Positions 13,415-22,438 of a DNA stretch of 34,911 nt are shown here, piece by piece (the stretch's first letter is position 1; every line of letters begins with the position of its first letter). Source of the DNA: a virus. Below the pieces are notes generated by a model. The model was not told where the DNA came from, made no database searches, and was given only the letters and a program-made list of their open reading frames with translations. The DNA lies in IMG/VR virus record IMGVR_UViG_3300047319_001126, positions 1 through 34,911 of that record. The stretch is one strand, 5' to 3'. The translations under genes were made by a program, and so were the position numbers.

Positions 13415-13798
13415 CTAGGTGCTCGTATAGGTGAAATCGCTAATAGGGATTTCGTAATAGTCGCCGGCGGCCAGCGTGATAGACCCTGTAAACGCCCCAC
13501 CGTCTATGAAGGTGCCGCTTGTGCTTGCGTCCCATAAGCCCCAGTGAGTGACGGTATAGCCCGCAGCAGCCGATGGGAAGGATATAGCCGAGGTGTTTGA
13601 CACGCTCTTTGAGGAGGGCGTGCCCATCGCGGCGGTGATGTTGGCGCGTCCATAGTTGGTGTCAGCCACTTCGTTAGCGCCCGTGGTGCCCGGTGAGGCC
13701 GTATGCAGGCTCATATAGAGGGTGGTGGGCGCAATGAAGTTGGTCTGGTTGAAGATCAGCTTGAGCAGGTTATTGCCGTAGGTAGTGCCGAGAGCCAT
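13415..13798 (-). CDS. Small tail-tip protein, 127 aa
   Basis: The sequence MALGTTYGNNLLKLIFNQTN followed by LYMSLHTASPGTTGANEVA and YGRANITAAM is a widespread phage tail-tip or fibre-associated module: a short helix, then 'small value' beta-strands and an aromatic strand (VTHWGLWDA). It usually lies beside fibre genes, as here. It ends in a beta-strand repeat (YYEIPISDFTYTST). Role in detail unknown. Confidence 0.65.
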   Translation of the reverse strand: MALGTTYGNNLLKLIFNQTNFIAPTTLYMSLHTASPGTTGANEVADTNYGRANITAAMGTPSSKSVSNTSAISFPSAAAGYTVTHWGLWDASTSGTFIDGGAFTGSITLAAGDYYEIPISDFTYTST

Positions 13799-13802
13799 CT
13801 GT

Positions 13803-14840
13803 TTACACCGTCACCTTCACGCCCACCTGGTCGTTATTGCAGTCGGAGATCGTCCAGGCTGCGCTTGAGTTGGCGGGGTTTGTCTCGAATATCTGGCTCT
13901 GATAGACGTATGAGGTAGAGAGCGCCTTATTGGAGCCGGTCGCGTCGGTCGAAGAATGCCGTATCTCGGCAGCAATGGAGCGCGCTCCGGCGTCGTCCTT
14001 GCGCGCATACATGTTTACCTTGCGAGCGAACACCGAGCCTGTCAGGGGAGTGACTGGGGAAAGTGTGTAAGTGTCAATGTTATTGAGGGTGTTAGTCGAG
14101 TTGTAGTCCGTATCACCATTGGGGGTCACTTCGTCCACGTTGGCCCAGTGATTGACACCTGTAGAGGGCGTCCAGTCGGTGTGCGCTCCGTCGCCGGTAG
14201 GCAATTGGCATTGCACGCGCACATCGCCCAGGAAGTCATTATTGGGAGGGGTGCCCGATGAGGTGGTATCCAGGATCACCACATCCCCAATCAGGATTTG
14301 AGTGGAGCCGCCGCCTGAGAAGTAAACAGTGTCGGCGGAGTTATTCGAGCTTGAGCGGGTGTTCACGCCGCTTGCTGAAAAGAGGGGCGTACCAGAGCCG
14401 TTGAGCCGCAATTCATACGCGCCCGTGCTGTTGTTTATGGTTGCTTTCAGCTCCAGATAGTACCAGATGCCGCTTGTAAACAACCCCGTGGTACTGGTGG
14501 CCAGCACAGCGGGGGTGCCGGTCCTTACTAACTGGATTGCCCCGCCGGCCGCCAGCCGCAAGTCTATCTGCGATGTGCCCCCGTCCTTGAGAGCAAGAAT
14601 GGGCACGTTGGTTGCACCTACCACGAACTGAAGGGCGAACCCCACAATGAGCGTAGCCTTTGAGGTGGTAACGTATGCAACCGTGTCGCCATTGCCCATG
14701 TTGATGTTACCGGAGTCAGAAAAGCGCCCGCTGCCCCTCGCATTCACGGCCAAACCGCCGCCGCTGCCTGTGGTTGACCATACAAGGCTTAGTTGAGAAG
14801 TGCCGTAATAGGACATACTGTCACAAAACAAAAGAGACAT
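13803..14840 (-). CDS. Minor tail protein, LamG/concanavalin-like, 345 aa
   Basis: It is all-beta with pattern matches to phage LamG-type fibre proteins: TLIVGFALQFVVGATNVPIL, IDLRLAAGGAIQLVRTGTP, GIWYYLELKATINNSTGAYE and IGDVVILDTTSSG. A C-terminal domain (DTYTLSPVTPLTGSVFARKV to VYQSQIFETNP) matches the part often found after it in siphovirus tail proteins. It is likely to bind cell-surface sugars or form the tail tip. Confidence 0.7.
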   Translation of the reverse strand: MSLLFCDSMSYYGTSQLSLVWSTTGSGGGLAVNARGSGRFSDSGNINMGNGDTVAYVTTSKATLIVGFALQFVVGATNVPILALKDGGTSQIDLRLAAGGAIQLVRTGTPAVLATSTTGLFTSGIWYYLELKATINNSTGAYELRLNGSGTPLFSASGVNTRSSSNNSADTVYFSGGGSTQILIGDVVILDTTSSGTPPNNDFLGDVRVQCQLPTGDGAHTDWTPSTGVNHWANVDEVTPNGDTDYNSTNTLNNIDTYTLSPVTPLTGSVFARKVNMYARKDDAGARSIAAEIRHSSTDATGSNKALSTSYVYQSQIFETNPANSSAAWTISDCNNDQVGVKVTV

Positions 14841-14852
14841 ATAGATACTTCC

Positions 14853-16949
14853 TCAGTTCTTCTTCAAGTCAAGCTCGCACGATAACTGCCCGAACGAGCT
14901 GCCCGACACGGACGCCAGGCTGGCGATCACCCACGACCCAGCCGCCACAGAAATGGAGAGGCCCGTCGTGTCGTGGTGATCTGTCGCGCTCATAGACTCT
15001 GTATGAACAAGATCGGCCAGCGCGGGCCATTGCGTAGCGTTCACCAGGATGTCCACCGAAGCCGTCATAGTCTCGCCGTGATGTGTCAGCAGGTGCACGC
15101 CCGTGATCGTAGAGGCCTCGGGCACACGCACGGCGGGCAGGCTATAGGTGGAGAGCGGTGTAGATATTGCCCCGCTGTCGAAGGGCAGGTGCAGACCGTA
15201 GTTGGTGACGGTAGCGATCATCCTTTGCGGGGTGATCGGCTGCGCTACCTGTAGGCTGTCAATCCACCAGTCATAGGCGCCGGACATGGGTTGCGAATGA
15301 AAGCGGAGTACAGCGGTCGTCACGTTCTCAGGCGAGCTCCCAGGCCACGGCAGGTCATAGTGATATGACGACCATGTGGCCAGCAAGTTGAGCCCGGATA
15401 CCACAGTCTCTGTGTCTACCAGCGTGAACGTGTCATCGTACCAGTCCACGTAGATGTCGATGGAGTTGACGTTGTGCGAGCCGCGCTTCATCTTGAGGTC
15501 GAGGTACACGAGCGCGCCCGCGTCGGCTCCGTCCAGGTAGCGCAGGGCAAAGGGATCGCTTGTCAGCAGCACCTCGTCAGATGGGGAGGGCGTATAGAAG
15601 TGAAAGGAGTTGCGTCCGTCTGCCGCCGTGGTTGTGTCCACGCTGCCCACGCCGGCCCCCACGGTTGCGACTACCCAGTGAAGCGCGGTATTATCGGCTC
15701 GCAAAAGCTCGAATGAGCCGTTCTGTAAGCCGTCTGCCAGGGGCGGGGCAATACCCTGCTCGACGGGCAGGCCGTTTATCTCCTCGAGGCCCGTGTCAAA
15801 CAGACGCAGCCGGCGGTTGTTCACTGTCAGCTTCGACCAGATGACGTCAGGGTCTTCAATGACCATCTTGACCTTAGCCACGCGATAGGACACGGCAGAG
15901 ATGCCTTCGAGCGCCCAGGTGAGCTCCACCACATCCCCCGGCTGAACGCGCTCGGGCGTCTCCCACTCGAATGTTTCCTTCGGGTTGGCCGTGGTCGCTA
16001 CCATGCGGTCCATTGCGGCTTGGGCTTCGGTTGTGTTCTTTGAGTTCGTATCCTTGATGGCCTCTTCCATCCAGTAGCCGTCATTACCGCCCGCCCCGTC
16101 ATGGTTGATATAAGGGTTGGGGTAGGTGCTCTGTGAGGGATCGTCGGTGCCCGTTGACACGGTGGCATCGTTCCACACGCTCTGCCGGCGCTGCACGACC
16201 ACCGTGCTGTCATCAACGCGCCGGAACGTGCCGAACAAGCCTTTCTGGCCGCCCGTAGGAGCGTCTGAGAAGCTCACAGAGGCGCCGGGGATGCTCGCCC
16301 CGTCGTATATCCACAGAACCGGATTACCGAAGGTGTCACCGATGCCGAAGGTAGCGCCAACGCCCAGGTAAAAGTGAGGTCGAAGGGCGGGCACGAACAA
16401 CTGAGCGGTGTTACAGAGGTACTGAATGTAGAAGGCCAGCGAATGCCCGCCCTCCAGCACAACGGCGGGCATAGTGGCGTACAAATCCTCTACGCCGCTG
16501 GTAGCATCAATGAGCGTGGGCGGTGGCGAGCCGAAGCCGTGGCCGTTATATTGCACCGTCTCCACAAGTGAGGCTATCTGGTTAGCGAAGGTATCGGCGG
16601 TCAGGCTGATTGCCTTCACCGGTTGCACATCGCGCACCAGGCCTTTTGAGAGCACGATGTTGTAATCCCAACAGGTCAGCCTCCAGAGCTTCGTCGTGCC
16701 CTGGTTGCCCGTGTCGCGCATATTGACGTGACCACCGAACAAGCGCCCTTTGGCAGCGATCCCGGCTCCGGCCGCGTTGAAGGTCTGCCACACCTTGACG
16801 TCATGCATATTGCGGAGGTCGAGCCCGCCCAGCGCCTCGTCAAAGTAGAGCCGGCCCACACCCGTGATGCCGTCACCGCCCGGGTCGATGTCGATCTGCT
16901 TGAGGGCTGTGGAAACGTCTACCCCGTTTATCTGGCACTTGAAGGGCAT
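14853..16949 (-). CDS. Tail hub / baseplate protein, 698 aa
   Basis: The N-terminal half (ALKQIDIDPGGDGITGVGRL; GRLFGGHVNMRDTGNQGTTK; LWRLTCWDYNIVLSKGLVRD) follows the pattern of tail hub proteins related to gp27/Tal, with the later TFEWETPERVQPGDVVELTW-like segment (near 335) closing that region. The second half holds beta-sandwich domains (PSPSDEVLLTSDPFALRYLD to WWIDSLQV) resembling carbohydrate-binding modules. It follows the tape measure gene, the usual place for the distal tail hub. Signature peptidase residues were not found. Confidence 0.65.
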   Translation of the reverse strand: MPFKCQINGVDVSTALKQIDIDPGGDGITGVGRLYFDEALGGLDLRNMHDVKVWQTFNAAGAGIAAKGRLFGGHVNMRDTGNQGTTKLWRLTCWDYNIVLSKGLVRDVQPVKAISLTADTFANQIASLVETVQYNGHGFGSPPPTLIDATSGVEDLYATMPAVVLEGGHSLAFYIQYLCNTAQLFVPALRPHFYLGVGATFGIGDTFGNPVLWIYDGASIPGASVSFSDAPTGGQKGLFGTFRRVDDSTVVVQRRQSVWNDATVSTGTDDPSQSTYPNPYINHDGAGGNDGYWMEEAIKDTNSKNTTEAQAAMDRMVATTANPKETFEWETPERVQPGDVVELTWALEGISAVSYRVAKVKMVIEDPDVIWSKLTVNNRRLRLFDTGLEEINGLPVEQGIAPPLADGLQNGSFELLRADNTALHWVVATVGAGVGSVDTTTAADGRNSFHFYTPSPSDEVLLTSDPFALRYLDGADAGALVYLDLKMKRGSHNVNSIDIYVDWYDDTFTLVDTETVVSGLNLLATWSSYHYDLPWPGSSPENVTTAVLRFHSQPMSGAYDWWIDSLQVAQPITPQRMIATVTNYGLHLPFDSGAISTPLSTYSLPAVRVPEASTITGVHLLTHHGETMTASVDILVNATQWPALADLVHTESMSATDHHDTTGLSISVAAGSWVIASLASVSGSSFGQLSCELDLKKN

Positions 16950-16952
16950 CCC

Positions 16953-19757
16953 TTAGACACCTCTCCTGGTACGCACACTCGCGCTTAGTTCTTCTTCGAG
17001 CTGGTCAATGAAGGAGGAGGCAAACGTGGAGCCGTCCATGCCTGGGTAAGCGTAGATGTTGAGGGTTGCAATCGTTATCGCGTTACCGCCTATCGGGGTA
17101 AAGCCTACGCCGAAGGCACGCGCACCCTGACCGCCTGAGCCTGCCAGCGGTTGGTTGGGCCCATAAGCAGGATTGCCACCCGTCTGCCCGCCTCCCGGGA
17201 GATAGGCGGGGTTTTGCGGGTCGTATGCAGGATTGCGGTAAGCCGGCTCGCCGGGATTATATGCGGGGTTTTGTGGATCATAGGCGGGGTTTCTATACGC
17301 AGGCTCGCCGGGGTTATAGGCGGGGTTGCCGTTGCCAGGCTCATACGCCGGGTTGCGATATGCGGGCTCACCAGGAGCATACGCGGGATTGCCGGCTGTT
17401 TCCTTTGCCTGCTTTTGGCCCGCGGCTATCTTGGCTATGATGCCCTTCTGCACGGCATCCCAGGCATCTGAGAAGCCCTGACCTATACCCGTGGCCATCG
17501 GGGTGCCCACCTCGTCGGCCATGAGCTTTGATGGCGATGAGATGCCAAAGAACTTCTTGACAGCGTCCACCAGCCCGCCCAGGAGGCCCGTTACCCAGTT
17601 AACAAAGGAGTTCCAACCGTTCTGTATGCCCTCGCGGATGCCGTCTACGATGGCGCGGCCTATAGCCAACACTTTTTGAGCAGCGCCGCTAGCCGTCTGC
17701 GTTATCCACGTCCAGATGCCCTCCGCTATTTGAGCGAGCTTTGCGCCTATCGTGGCAAGCACACCACCCGGCCCCGTGATCCAATTCCAGAAGGCCGGCA
17801 GCCACTCATTGACTAACTTTGAGCCGAGGTCTTTAGCTGTTTGCGATAGCCATGTCCATAGGGCGGATGCGATATTGCCGAGCCAGATGGGCAGATTAGG
17901 CAGCACGCTCTTGAATATCCAGTCGAAGAAGGCATCCTTCCAACTCTGTAGCTTCGCGTAGATACCTGGTGCGTTATCAACTATCCAGTTCCACAACGTG
18001 CCTATTAGACTACCTAGCCCCTGGAGGAGAGCAGGCAGGGCAGTATTGAGCACCCACGCGCCGAACGCCTGCGCCCATGTAAGGAGCTGCTGGGCTATCC
18101 CCGGCCCATTGGCCACTATCCAGTTCCACAGTGAGCCTACGAGCGAGCCGAGTTGTGACAACAACCACGGAAGCGCCGTAGTAAGTACCCAGTTCCCAAA
18201 TATCTGTGCCCACTGTAAAAGTTGTGCGGCGATGCCCGGCCCGTTTGTCGTAATCCAGTTCCACACAGCCGTAATGAGCCCGCCCAATGCTTGCAGGAGA
18301 GCCGGCAGAGCTACCGTCAACACCCAACCGGCGAAGGCTAAAGCCCACTGGCCAAGCGTCTGAAGTATGCCCGGCCCGTTCGCCCCTATCCAACCGACAA
18401 TAGCCTGGAATAGCCCGCCCAATGCGGCGAGCACCTGGGGCACAGCCGCTTGTACCCATTGCCACAACAGCGCGCCTATCTGCTGGAGGGCCGGCCCGAT
18501 CTTCGGCCCTGCCTCCTGTATAGCCGCGCCCAGGTTCCCAAATAGTTGACCGATTGCATCGCCTATGCTCGCACCTTTGCCTAGCGTATCAAAGAATGTT
18601 TTGAAAGCATCAATGAACGGCTGCATAATCGGCTGCACGATCCCCCACACGGAGCGCACCATGTCGCCGATGCCCAGGAAGTTGGTCTGGAAGGCTATAA
18701 AGAGACCGGCAACCACAGCCCCGATTAGGAGGAATGGAGCCATTGCAGCCAGCGTCGCCGAAGCTGTAGCGAACAAGGCGGGCAGCGTGGTAGTAAGCAT
18801 AGTGGTGCCCCATGCTATGAAGGCGGGCACGACCTGAGAAAGAATGATTGAGCCTACCAATATCAGGATGGGCACCGCGTTATCTCTCAGGAAACCACCG
18901 AAACTTATGAGCGCAGGTAGCGCAGTACCTATCAAGAAGTTGAATACGCCCTCTAATACAGGCTGTAAGTCTGTGAATGCCTGCTGGAGCATCGCCGCGC
19001 CTTGACCGAGCGTGGTGCCTATGAAGTCAGCGAACGCCTGAAAGCCCTGCTGAAACTCCGGGGAACTGATGAAGTTAGCCAGCCCTGACAAGGCTTGAGT
19101 GACCGATGGCAATATCTCATGCCCCACCGTCTCAAGCGCGTCACCGAAGGCGGTCTGGAGGCGCTCCATGCCGCCTGCCGCGCTGTCAGCATATGCCTGG
19201 GCCTGACCTGCGCTCGCCTTCTGTATGGCTGCCAGCGCCTCTGTGGACGTGGCTCCCTTGTCTACCGCAATGCCGTAGCGCCCCAGGATGCCGACGTTGC
19301 CCCCGTATACTTTGCCTACAATATCGGTGGCAGTAGAAAGATCGATATTCTTGGCACGCGCAAGGTCCATGGCGGTAGCCTGGAGCTTCTGTGCTTCTGT
19401 GAGATCGTGTGTGCGTGGCACCAACTTGTTGAGGCTGTCGCGTACATCGTCATCGGCAAAGGCCATGTTCTCCATCTTGGAGACATAGCCCTCCACCGCG
19501 TCCTCGTTGCCCTTCCAGCCTGGAATGTTCGCTGTGAGCGTGGTGCCCAGGCGGTCCATGCCGACCTGCTCGTCACTGGCCGCCTTCGTAGCCTCCACCA
19601 GGAAGCCGCCCAAAGCCAGGATGGAGCCGCCTGCGGCGATGGCCCCGCCCTTGACGAGGTCGCCCATGCCCCCGCCCTTTTCGCCTATGGCATCCAGGCC
19701 GGAGGAAGCGTTATCTTTGAGGCTGACCAGCAGTTCAAGCGCGGCTGTTGATGGCAT
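16953..19757 (-). CDS. Tape measure protein, 934 aa
   Basis: It is the longest gene, directly after the frameshifted chaperone pair. The N-terminal 130 residues are a helical region with an SLDxLG-like EQVGMDRLGTTL segment. There are hydrophobic stretches at about 290-390. Five or so 45-residue repeats follow, each centred on WNWI..NGPGI and WV.(T/N).ALP.LL. A KFFGISSPSKLMADE motif, common in siphovirus tape measures, comes next. Near the C-terminus, eight NPAY and three EPAY tetrads alternate with Pro/Gly (DNA about 17145-17395). It sets tail length and helps DNA entry. Confidence 0.92.
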   Translation of the reverse strand: MPSTAALELLVSLKDNASSGLDAIGEKGGGMGDLVKGGAIAAGGSILALGGFLVEATKAASDEQVGMDRLGTTLTANIPGWKGNEDAVEGYVSKMENMAFADDDVRDSLNKLVPRTHDLTEAQKLQATAMDLARAKNIDLSTATDIVGKVYGGNVGILGRYGIAVDKGATSTEALAAIQKASAGQAQAYADSAAGGMERLQTAFGDALETVGHEILPSVTQALSGLANFISSPEFQQGFQAFADFIGTTLGQGAAMLQQAFTDLQPVLEGVFNFLIGTALPALISFGGFLRDNAVPILILVGSIILSQVVPAFIAWGTTMLTTTLPALFATASATLAAMAPFLLIGAVVAGLFIAFQTNFLGIGDMVRSVWGIVQPIMQPFIDAFKTFFDTLGKGASIGDAIGQLFGNLGAAIQEAGPKIGPALQQIGALLWQWVQAAVPQVLAALGGLFQAIVGWIGANGPGILQTLGQWALAFAGWVLTVALPALLQALGGLITAVWNWITTNGPGIAAQLLQWAQIFGNWVLTTALPWLLSQLGSLVGSLWNWIVANGPGIAQQLLTWAQAFGAWVLNTALPALLQGLGSLIGTLWNWIVDNAPGIYAKLQSWKDAFFDWIFKSVLPNLPIWLGNIASALWTWLSQTAKDLGSKLVNEWLPAFWNWITGPGGVLATIGAKLAQIAEGIWTWITQTASGAAQKVLAIGRAIVDGIREGIQNGWNSFVNWVTGLLGGLVDAVKKFFGISSPSKLMADEVGTPMATGIGQGFSDAWDAVQKGIIAKIAAGQKQAKETAGNPAYAPGEPAYRNPAYEPGNGNPAYNPGEPAYRNPAYDPQNPAYNPGEPAYRNPAYDPQNPAYLPGGGQTGGNPAYGPNQPLAGSGGQGARAFGVGFTPIGGNAITIATLNIYAYPGMDGSTFASSFIDQLEEELSASVRTRRGV

Positions 19758-19760
19758 TAG

Positions 19761-20371
19761 CTAATTCTTTTCCTTCGCTTTGGCGTTCATGTTCTCGGCC
19801 TCGGAGCGCGCCGACAGGCTATCCAGGAAATCGGGGTCGAGCGCGTCTACTTGCTCAGGCGTCCAGTTGAAGCGATACGCCAGGTTGACGTAGATGTCCC
19901 ACTCGTTGATGGGCTTCACGCGCGTTGCTTCGGAGCGGAGGCGTTCTTGCCATTGCCTGACAAGGCGGTTGTGGAGGATAAAGGGTCGACGGGCTTGCCG
20001 GCCTCCACTACTACAGCCTTGCGGTTCAGCTCGTTTATCCTGGTCAGCACGGCGTCCACCAGCGGTGCGTCGGGGTCAAGGCTTTCGATAGCCTGGGGCG
20101 TACATGGGACTGTGCGCTCGTTCTCGTCTCGAAAGTCCGGGCCTTCCCAGTCGATGATGTTCATCTGCAAGAGAAGCGTGTTGTATCTGCCCATGTTCAC
20201 GTCCATGCGCTGAAATGTGCGCGTGCCCATGTTCACGCCGTCCACCGACATGAGGGCATCCTGTAACCTGTTCTGAGTGCCCAGGTCCATCTTGCGGCGC
20301 ACCCATACCACGTTGGTGCCGCCGTCTACGCTGACCGACACTCGGTCATCTTTCTTGATGAAAATACTCAT
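19761..20371 (-). CDS. Tail assembly chaperone fusion made by -1 frameshift, 203 aa
   Basis: Ribosomes that slip back one base at C_CCT_TTA (19985-19979) after 131 codons continue for 72 codons in the other frame, from ILHNRLVRQWQE to AENMNAKAKEKN, and stop at 19763-19761. The second frame reads as a real protein (INEWDIYVNLAYRFNWTPEQ) and ends three bases before the tape measure ATG. This is the usual gpG/gpGT arrangement (known in lambda). The second frame could also start at a GTG overlapping the first stop, but the slippery heptamer is in the right phase. Confidence 0.8.
19916..20371 (-). CDS. Tail assembly chaperone, short form, 151 aa
   Basis: It starts at 20371, where GAAAGGAAAGCA leads into ATG-AGT; the longer frame begins at 20395 without a site. 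The product (VSVSVDGGTNVVWVRRKMDL; QNRLQDALMSVDGVNMGTRT; LVDAVLTRINELNRKAVVVE) matches the size and place of gpG-like chaperones, between the tail tube and tape measure genes. It binds the tape measure during tail assembly and is absent from mature virions. Past codon 131 the sequence is low in structure, as expected beyond a frameshift site. Confidence 0.82.
   Translation of the reverse strand: MSIFIKKDDRVSVSVDGGTNVVWVRRKMDLGTQNRLQDALMSVDGVNMGTRTFQRMDVNMGRYNTLLLQMNIIDWEGPDFRDENERTVPCTPQAIESLDPDAPLVDAVLTRINELNRKAVVVEAGKPVDPLSSTTALSGNGKNASAPKQRA
19979..19985 (-). promoter_or_regulatory. Programmed -1 frameshift site
   Basis: The heptamer CCCTTTA on the minus strand fits X_XXY_YYZ in the zero frame (GAC-CCT-TTA). 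No strong downstream stem was worked out by eye. Confidence 0.75.
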
Positions 20372-20383
20372 TGCTTTCCTTTC

Positions 20384-20420
20384 AAAAAGAAGCACCCCTA
20401 ACCTTGCGGCTAGAGGCGCT
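20384..20420 (-). terminator. Rho-independent terminator after tail tube gene
   Basis: A 13-bp stem with three G-T wobbles (AGCGCCTCTAGCC and GGTTAGGGGTGCT), capped by a GCAA tetraloop, is followed by CTTTTTG. It lies between the tail tube gene (ends 20459) and the chaperone start. Partial termination would lower chaperone and tape measure output relative to tube subunits. Confidence 0.75.
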
Positions 20421-20458
20421 CCTTACAGATTATTGCCCCTGGTATGTGGCTCGCGTGG

Positions 20459-21721
20459 TTAGAGCGATGCGCTTGAGTTTTGTATCCTCACCCGGCAATC
20501 GCTGGCGATCTGTGACGAATACACGCCCTTGATCGTGAACGTTACCGTGCGGTTAGTGCCTTCCAGGTCGCCCCAGTCGAGCACACCCAACTTGCCCTGT
20601 ATGTCCATCTCCCAGAAGGGGTAAAGGCTACCCTCAATGGCTGTAGCGCCGTTGAACCTAACGCGAGCCTTGACGGTCGTGCCTGCAATGAACATGGCTG
20701 TGTGAGTAGTGTCGATGAGCTCCATCGTCACCTTCATCTCAGGATGGGCTTTCTTGCGGCCCACATGATCATAGGTCACCCCGCCTGCCGGCCCGGTGGC
20801 TACATACTTGGGGGTTACACCGGTGGGTATAGTGCACTCAGCACTCACCACGCGGCCTGTAACGGCCGTTGTACCGAAGGGTGCGGTAGTATTGCCCTCA
20901 AGCCAGAACTGCATCCTGCCGGGCACCAGGAGCGGCCCCACTGCAATCGCAGGCAGCACGGGGATCGAGCCGCCTGTCAGCTCCGTGGGGAACTGAGCGA
21001 TGCCGTCAACGGTGTTCATTACACCGTCTGTGGTTGATGCGTTGCCCGTGACTTTCCAGGAGTTGAGCATCCCGAACGGGCCTTTATAGAATACCGTGTT
21101 GGGATCGCCCCAGTACATCGTGGCGCTCTTGATGGTGTCGGAGGTCATCACGCGCACCCACTCCCACAGCTCGGCGGTGGTGGCCGTAGTGGACACTGTG
21201 GATGTAGCGCTTGCGCCCGTGCCTGTATGCCCTGTAAAGGTGAGGGCGGGGGCAGATGTGTAATGTGAGCCGGGGTCGAGGACAGCCAGCGCTGTGATGA
21301 CACCCGCTACTGTAGTGGCCTGTATGACCGCCTGGCGGCCACCTGATGCCGGAGCACCCACCCCGATATTGAACGTGCCATCCGAGGGCACGAAACCCGT
21401 GCCGCCTACCAGCGATGTATAACCCGTGACTTCACCGCCTGCTAGCACGCCGGCAGACAGGGGGCCAAGTACCATGTTGGCGATGAGGGGCGCTTTGGTT
21501 ATGTCCATCCCGCCATCTGCTGAGAACGTGGCCGTCTTGCGGACTATCTCGGAGCGCTCGTATTCGGCCAGCACGCCCACCATATCGTTAGGGAAGAACT
21601 CATCCTCCACGGGCTTGAGCGTGCCCGCCATGTTCAGCAGGTGCGTAGGCGGCGTGACGGGTGTGCCCCTGGCACTCTCAAGGGCGAGGCCCAGGGCTTC
21701 AAAAGCAATTTCTTGTCCCAT
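20459..21721 (-). CDS. Major tail (tube) protein, 420 aa
   Basis: The opening GQEIAFEALGLALESARGTPVTPPTHLL matches a phage tail tube protein family: a small N-terminal loop, then the tube beta-barrel. A central insert (residues about 115-185) rich in Gly/Thr/Ala resembles an Ig-like decoration. The C-terminal part has the barrel strands (FWEMDIQGKLGVLDWGDLEG, RTVTFTIKGVYSSQI). It is long for a tube protein, owing to the insert. The ATG shares its first base with the upstream stop (TAATG). It is followed by a terminator. Confidence 0.75.
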   Translation of the reverse strand: MGQEIAFEALGLALESARGTPVTPPTHLLNMAGTLKPVEDEFFPNDMVGVLAEYERSEIVRKTATFSADGGMDITKAPLIANMVLGPLSAGVLAGGEVTGYTSLVGGTGFVPSDGTFNIGVGAPASGGRQAVIQATTVAGVITALAVLDPGSHYTSAPALTFTGHTGTGASATSTVSTTATTAELWEWVRVMTSDTIKSATMYWGDPNTVFYKGPFGMLNSWKVTGNASTTDGVMNTVDGIAQFPTELTGGSIPVLPAIAVGPLLVPGRMQFWLEGNTTAPFGTTAVTGRVVSAECTIPTGVTPKYVATGPAGGVTYDHVGRKKAHPEMKVTMELIDTTHTAMFIAGTTVKARVRFNGATAIEGSLYPFWEMDIQGKLGVLDWGDLEGTNRTVTFTIKGVYSSQIASDCRVRIQNSSASL

Positions 21722-22005
21722 TATTTCTCACTCTCCTCGCCTGCATTCTTCTGGTCGGCCGTCTCCTTCGCGGCAGGCGCTTTCCTGGAGGGCTTCGGTT
21801 TTTCCTCTGCGTACATGGGTGAAGCGGCTATTGAGCGCTGTATCCACTTGGGGTGTGCCTCGTATTCGTCCTTTGTAAGGTCGCGCATGGGCACGCCGGG
21901 GTAATGAGCACCCGCTTCGTTCTGGTCAGGAAGGTAGTAGTAGGCTATGGTCGCCTGCTCCTCTTCACCTTCAGTTGTTGCTTTGTTGTTGTCGTTCTCA
22001 CTCAC
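21721..22005 (-). CDS. Hypothetical acidic protein, 94 aa
   Basis: Both ends are polar and highly charged (SENDNNKATTEGEEEQ; KKPSRK-like KPKPSRKAPAAKETADQKNA). The centre (YYYLPDQNEAGAHYPGVPMRDL; KWIQRSIAASPMY) is short and structured. Small proteins of this type appear between the tail terminator and tail tube genes of siphoviruses, but no function is known to me. Translation is coupled to the tail tube gene through a shared base. Confidence 0.65.
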   Translation of the reverse strand: MSENDNNKATTEGEEEQATIAYYYLPDQNEAGAHYPGVPMRDLTKDEYEAHPKWIQRSIAASPMYAEEKPKPSRKAPAAKETADQKNAGEESEK

Positions 22006-22021
22006 GGCCTATGTCTCCTCT

Positions 22022-22438
22022 TTATGCACCGTATGCGGTCTTATTGAGAGCGTCCACGAACACGTCCACGACGCGGCACTTGACACCGCCCAGCATGATC
22101 CATGTAGCCTGCCCGTCAGGTGATTGAGCCAGACCGGATACAAGCTTGCCGGAGAATTGGGGGTCTTTGTCTACGGCATCGGCCACCAACATGGCGGCAT
22201 CTATCACCGCATCCTCGGCCTCTTTCGTGTTCTGTATCGGCGCTGCTACCGTCACACGAAAGCGATAGCGCATAGGCACAATCTGGCTCGCTGTTGATCG
22301 GCTGTAACTGTCGAGCAGTACCCAGGCGAGTATCTTGACGCCAATGCTGGCCGGCTCAAACGGGTATACCTTTTCGATAGCCGTCACAGTTTCTACCACT
22401 GTCACCAGGCCGTCGCGGATGTCGGTGAATTTGCTCAT
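22022..22438 (-). CDS. Tail completion/terminator-like protein, 138 aa
   Basis: Position and size match the head-tail or tail terminator proteins placed after a gp10-type protein. FTDIRDGLVTVVETVTAIEK and YPFEPASIGVKILAWVLLDS begin an alpha/beta fold; MRYRFRVTVAAPIQNTKEAE follows. The ATG overlaps the gp10-like stop (ATGA, 22435-22438). It probably caps the tail tube. The family assignment rests on the neighbourhood more than on motifs. Confidence 0.65.
   Translation of the reverse strand: MSKFTDIRDGLVTVVETVTAIEKVYPFEPASIGVKILAWVLLDSYSRSTASQIVPMRYRFRVTVAAPIQNTKEAEDAVIDAAMLVADAVDKDPQFSGKLVSGLAQSPDGQATWIMLGGVKCRVVDVFVDALNKTAYGA

Noticed and set aside
16000-16216. Many short antisense and shifted frames within tail genes
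   Set aside because: They follow from the high GC3 of the real genes and lack start signals.
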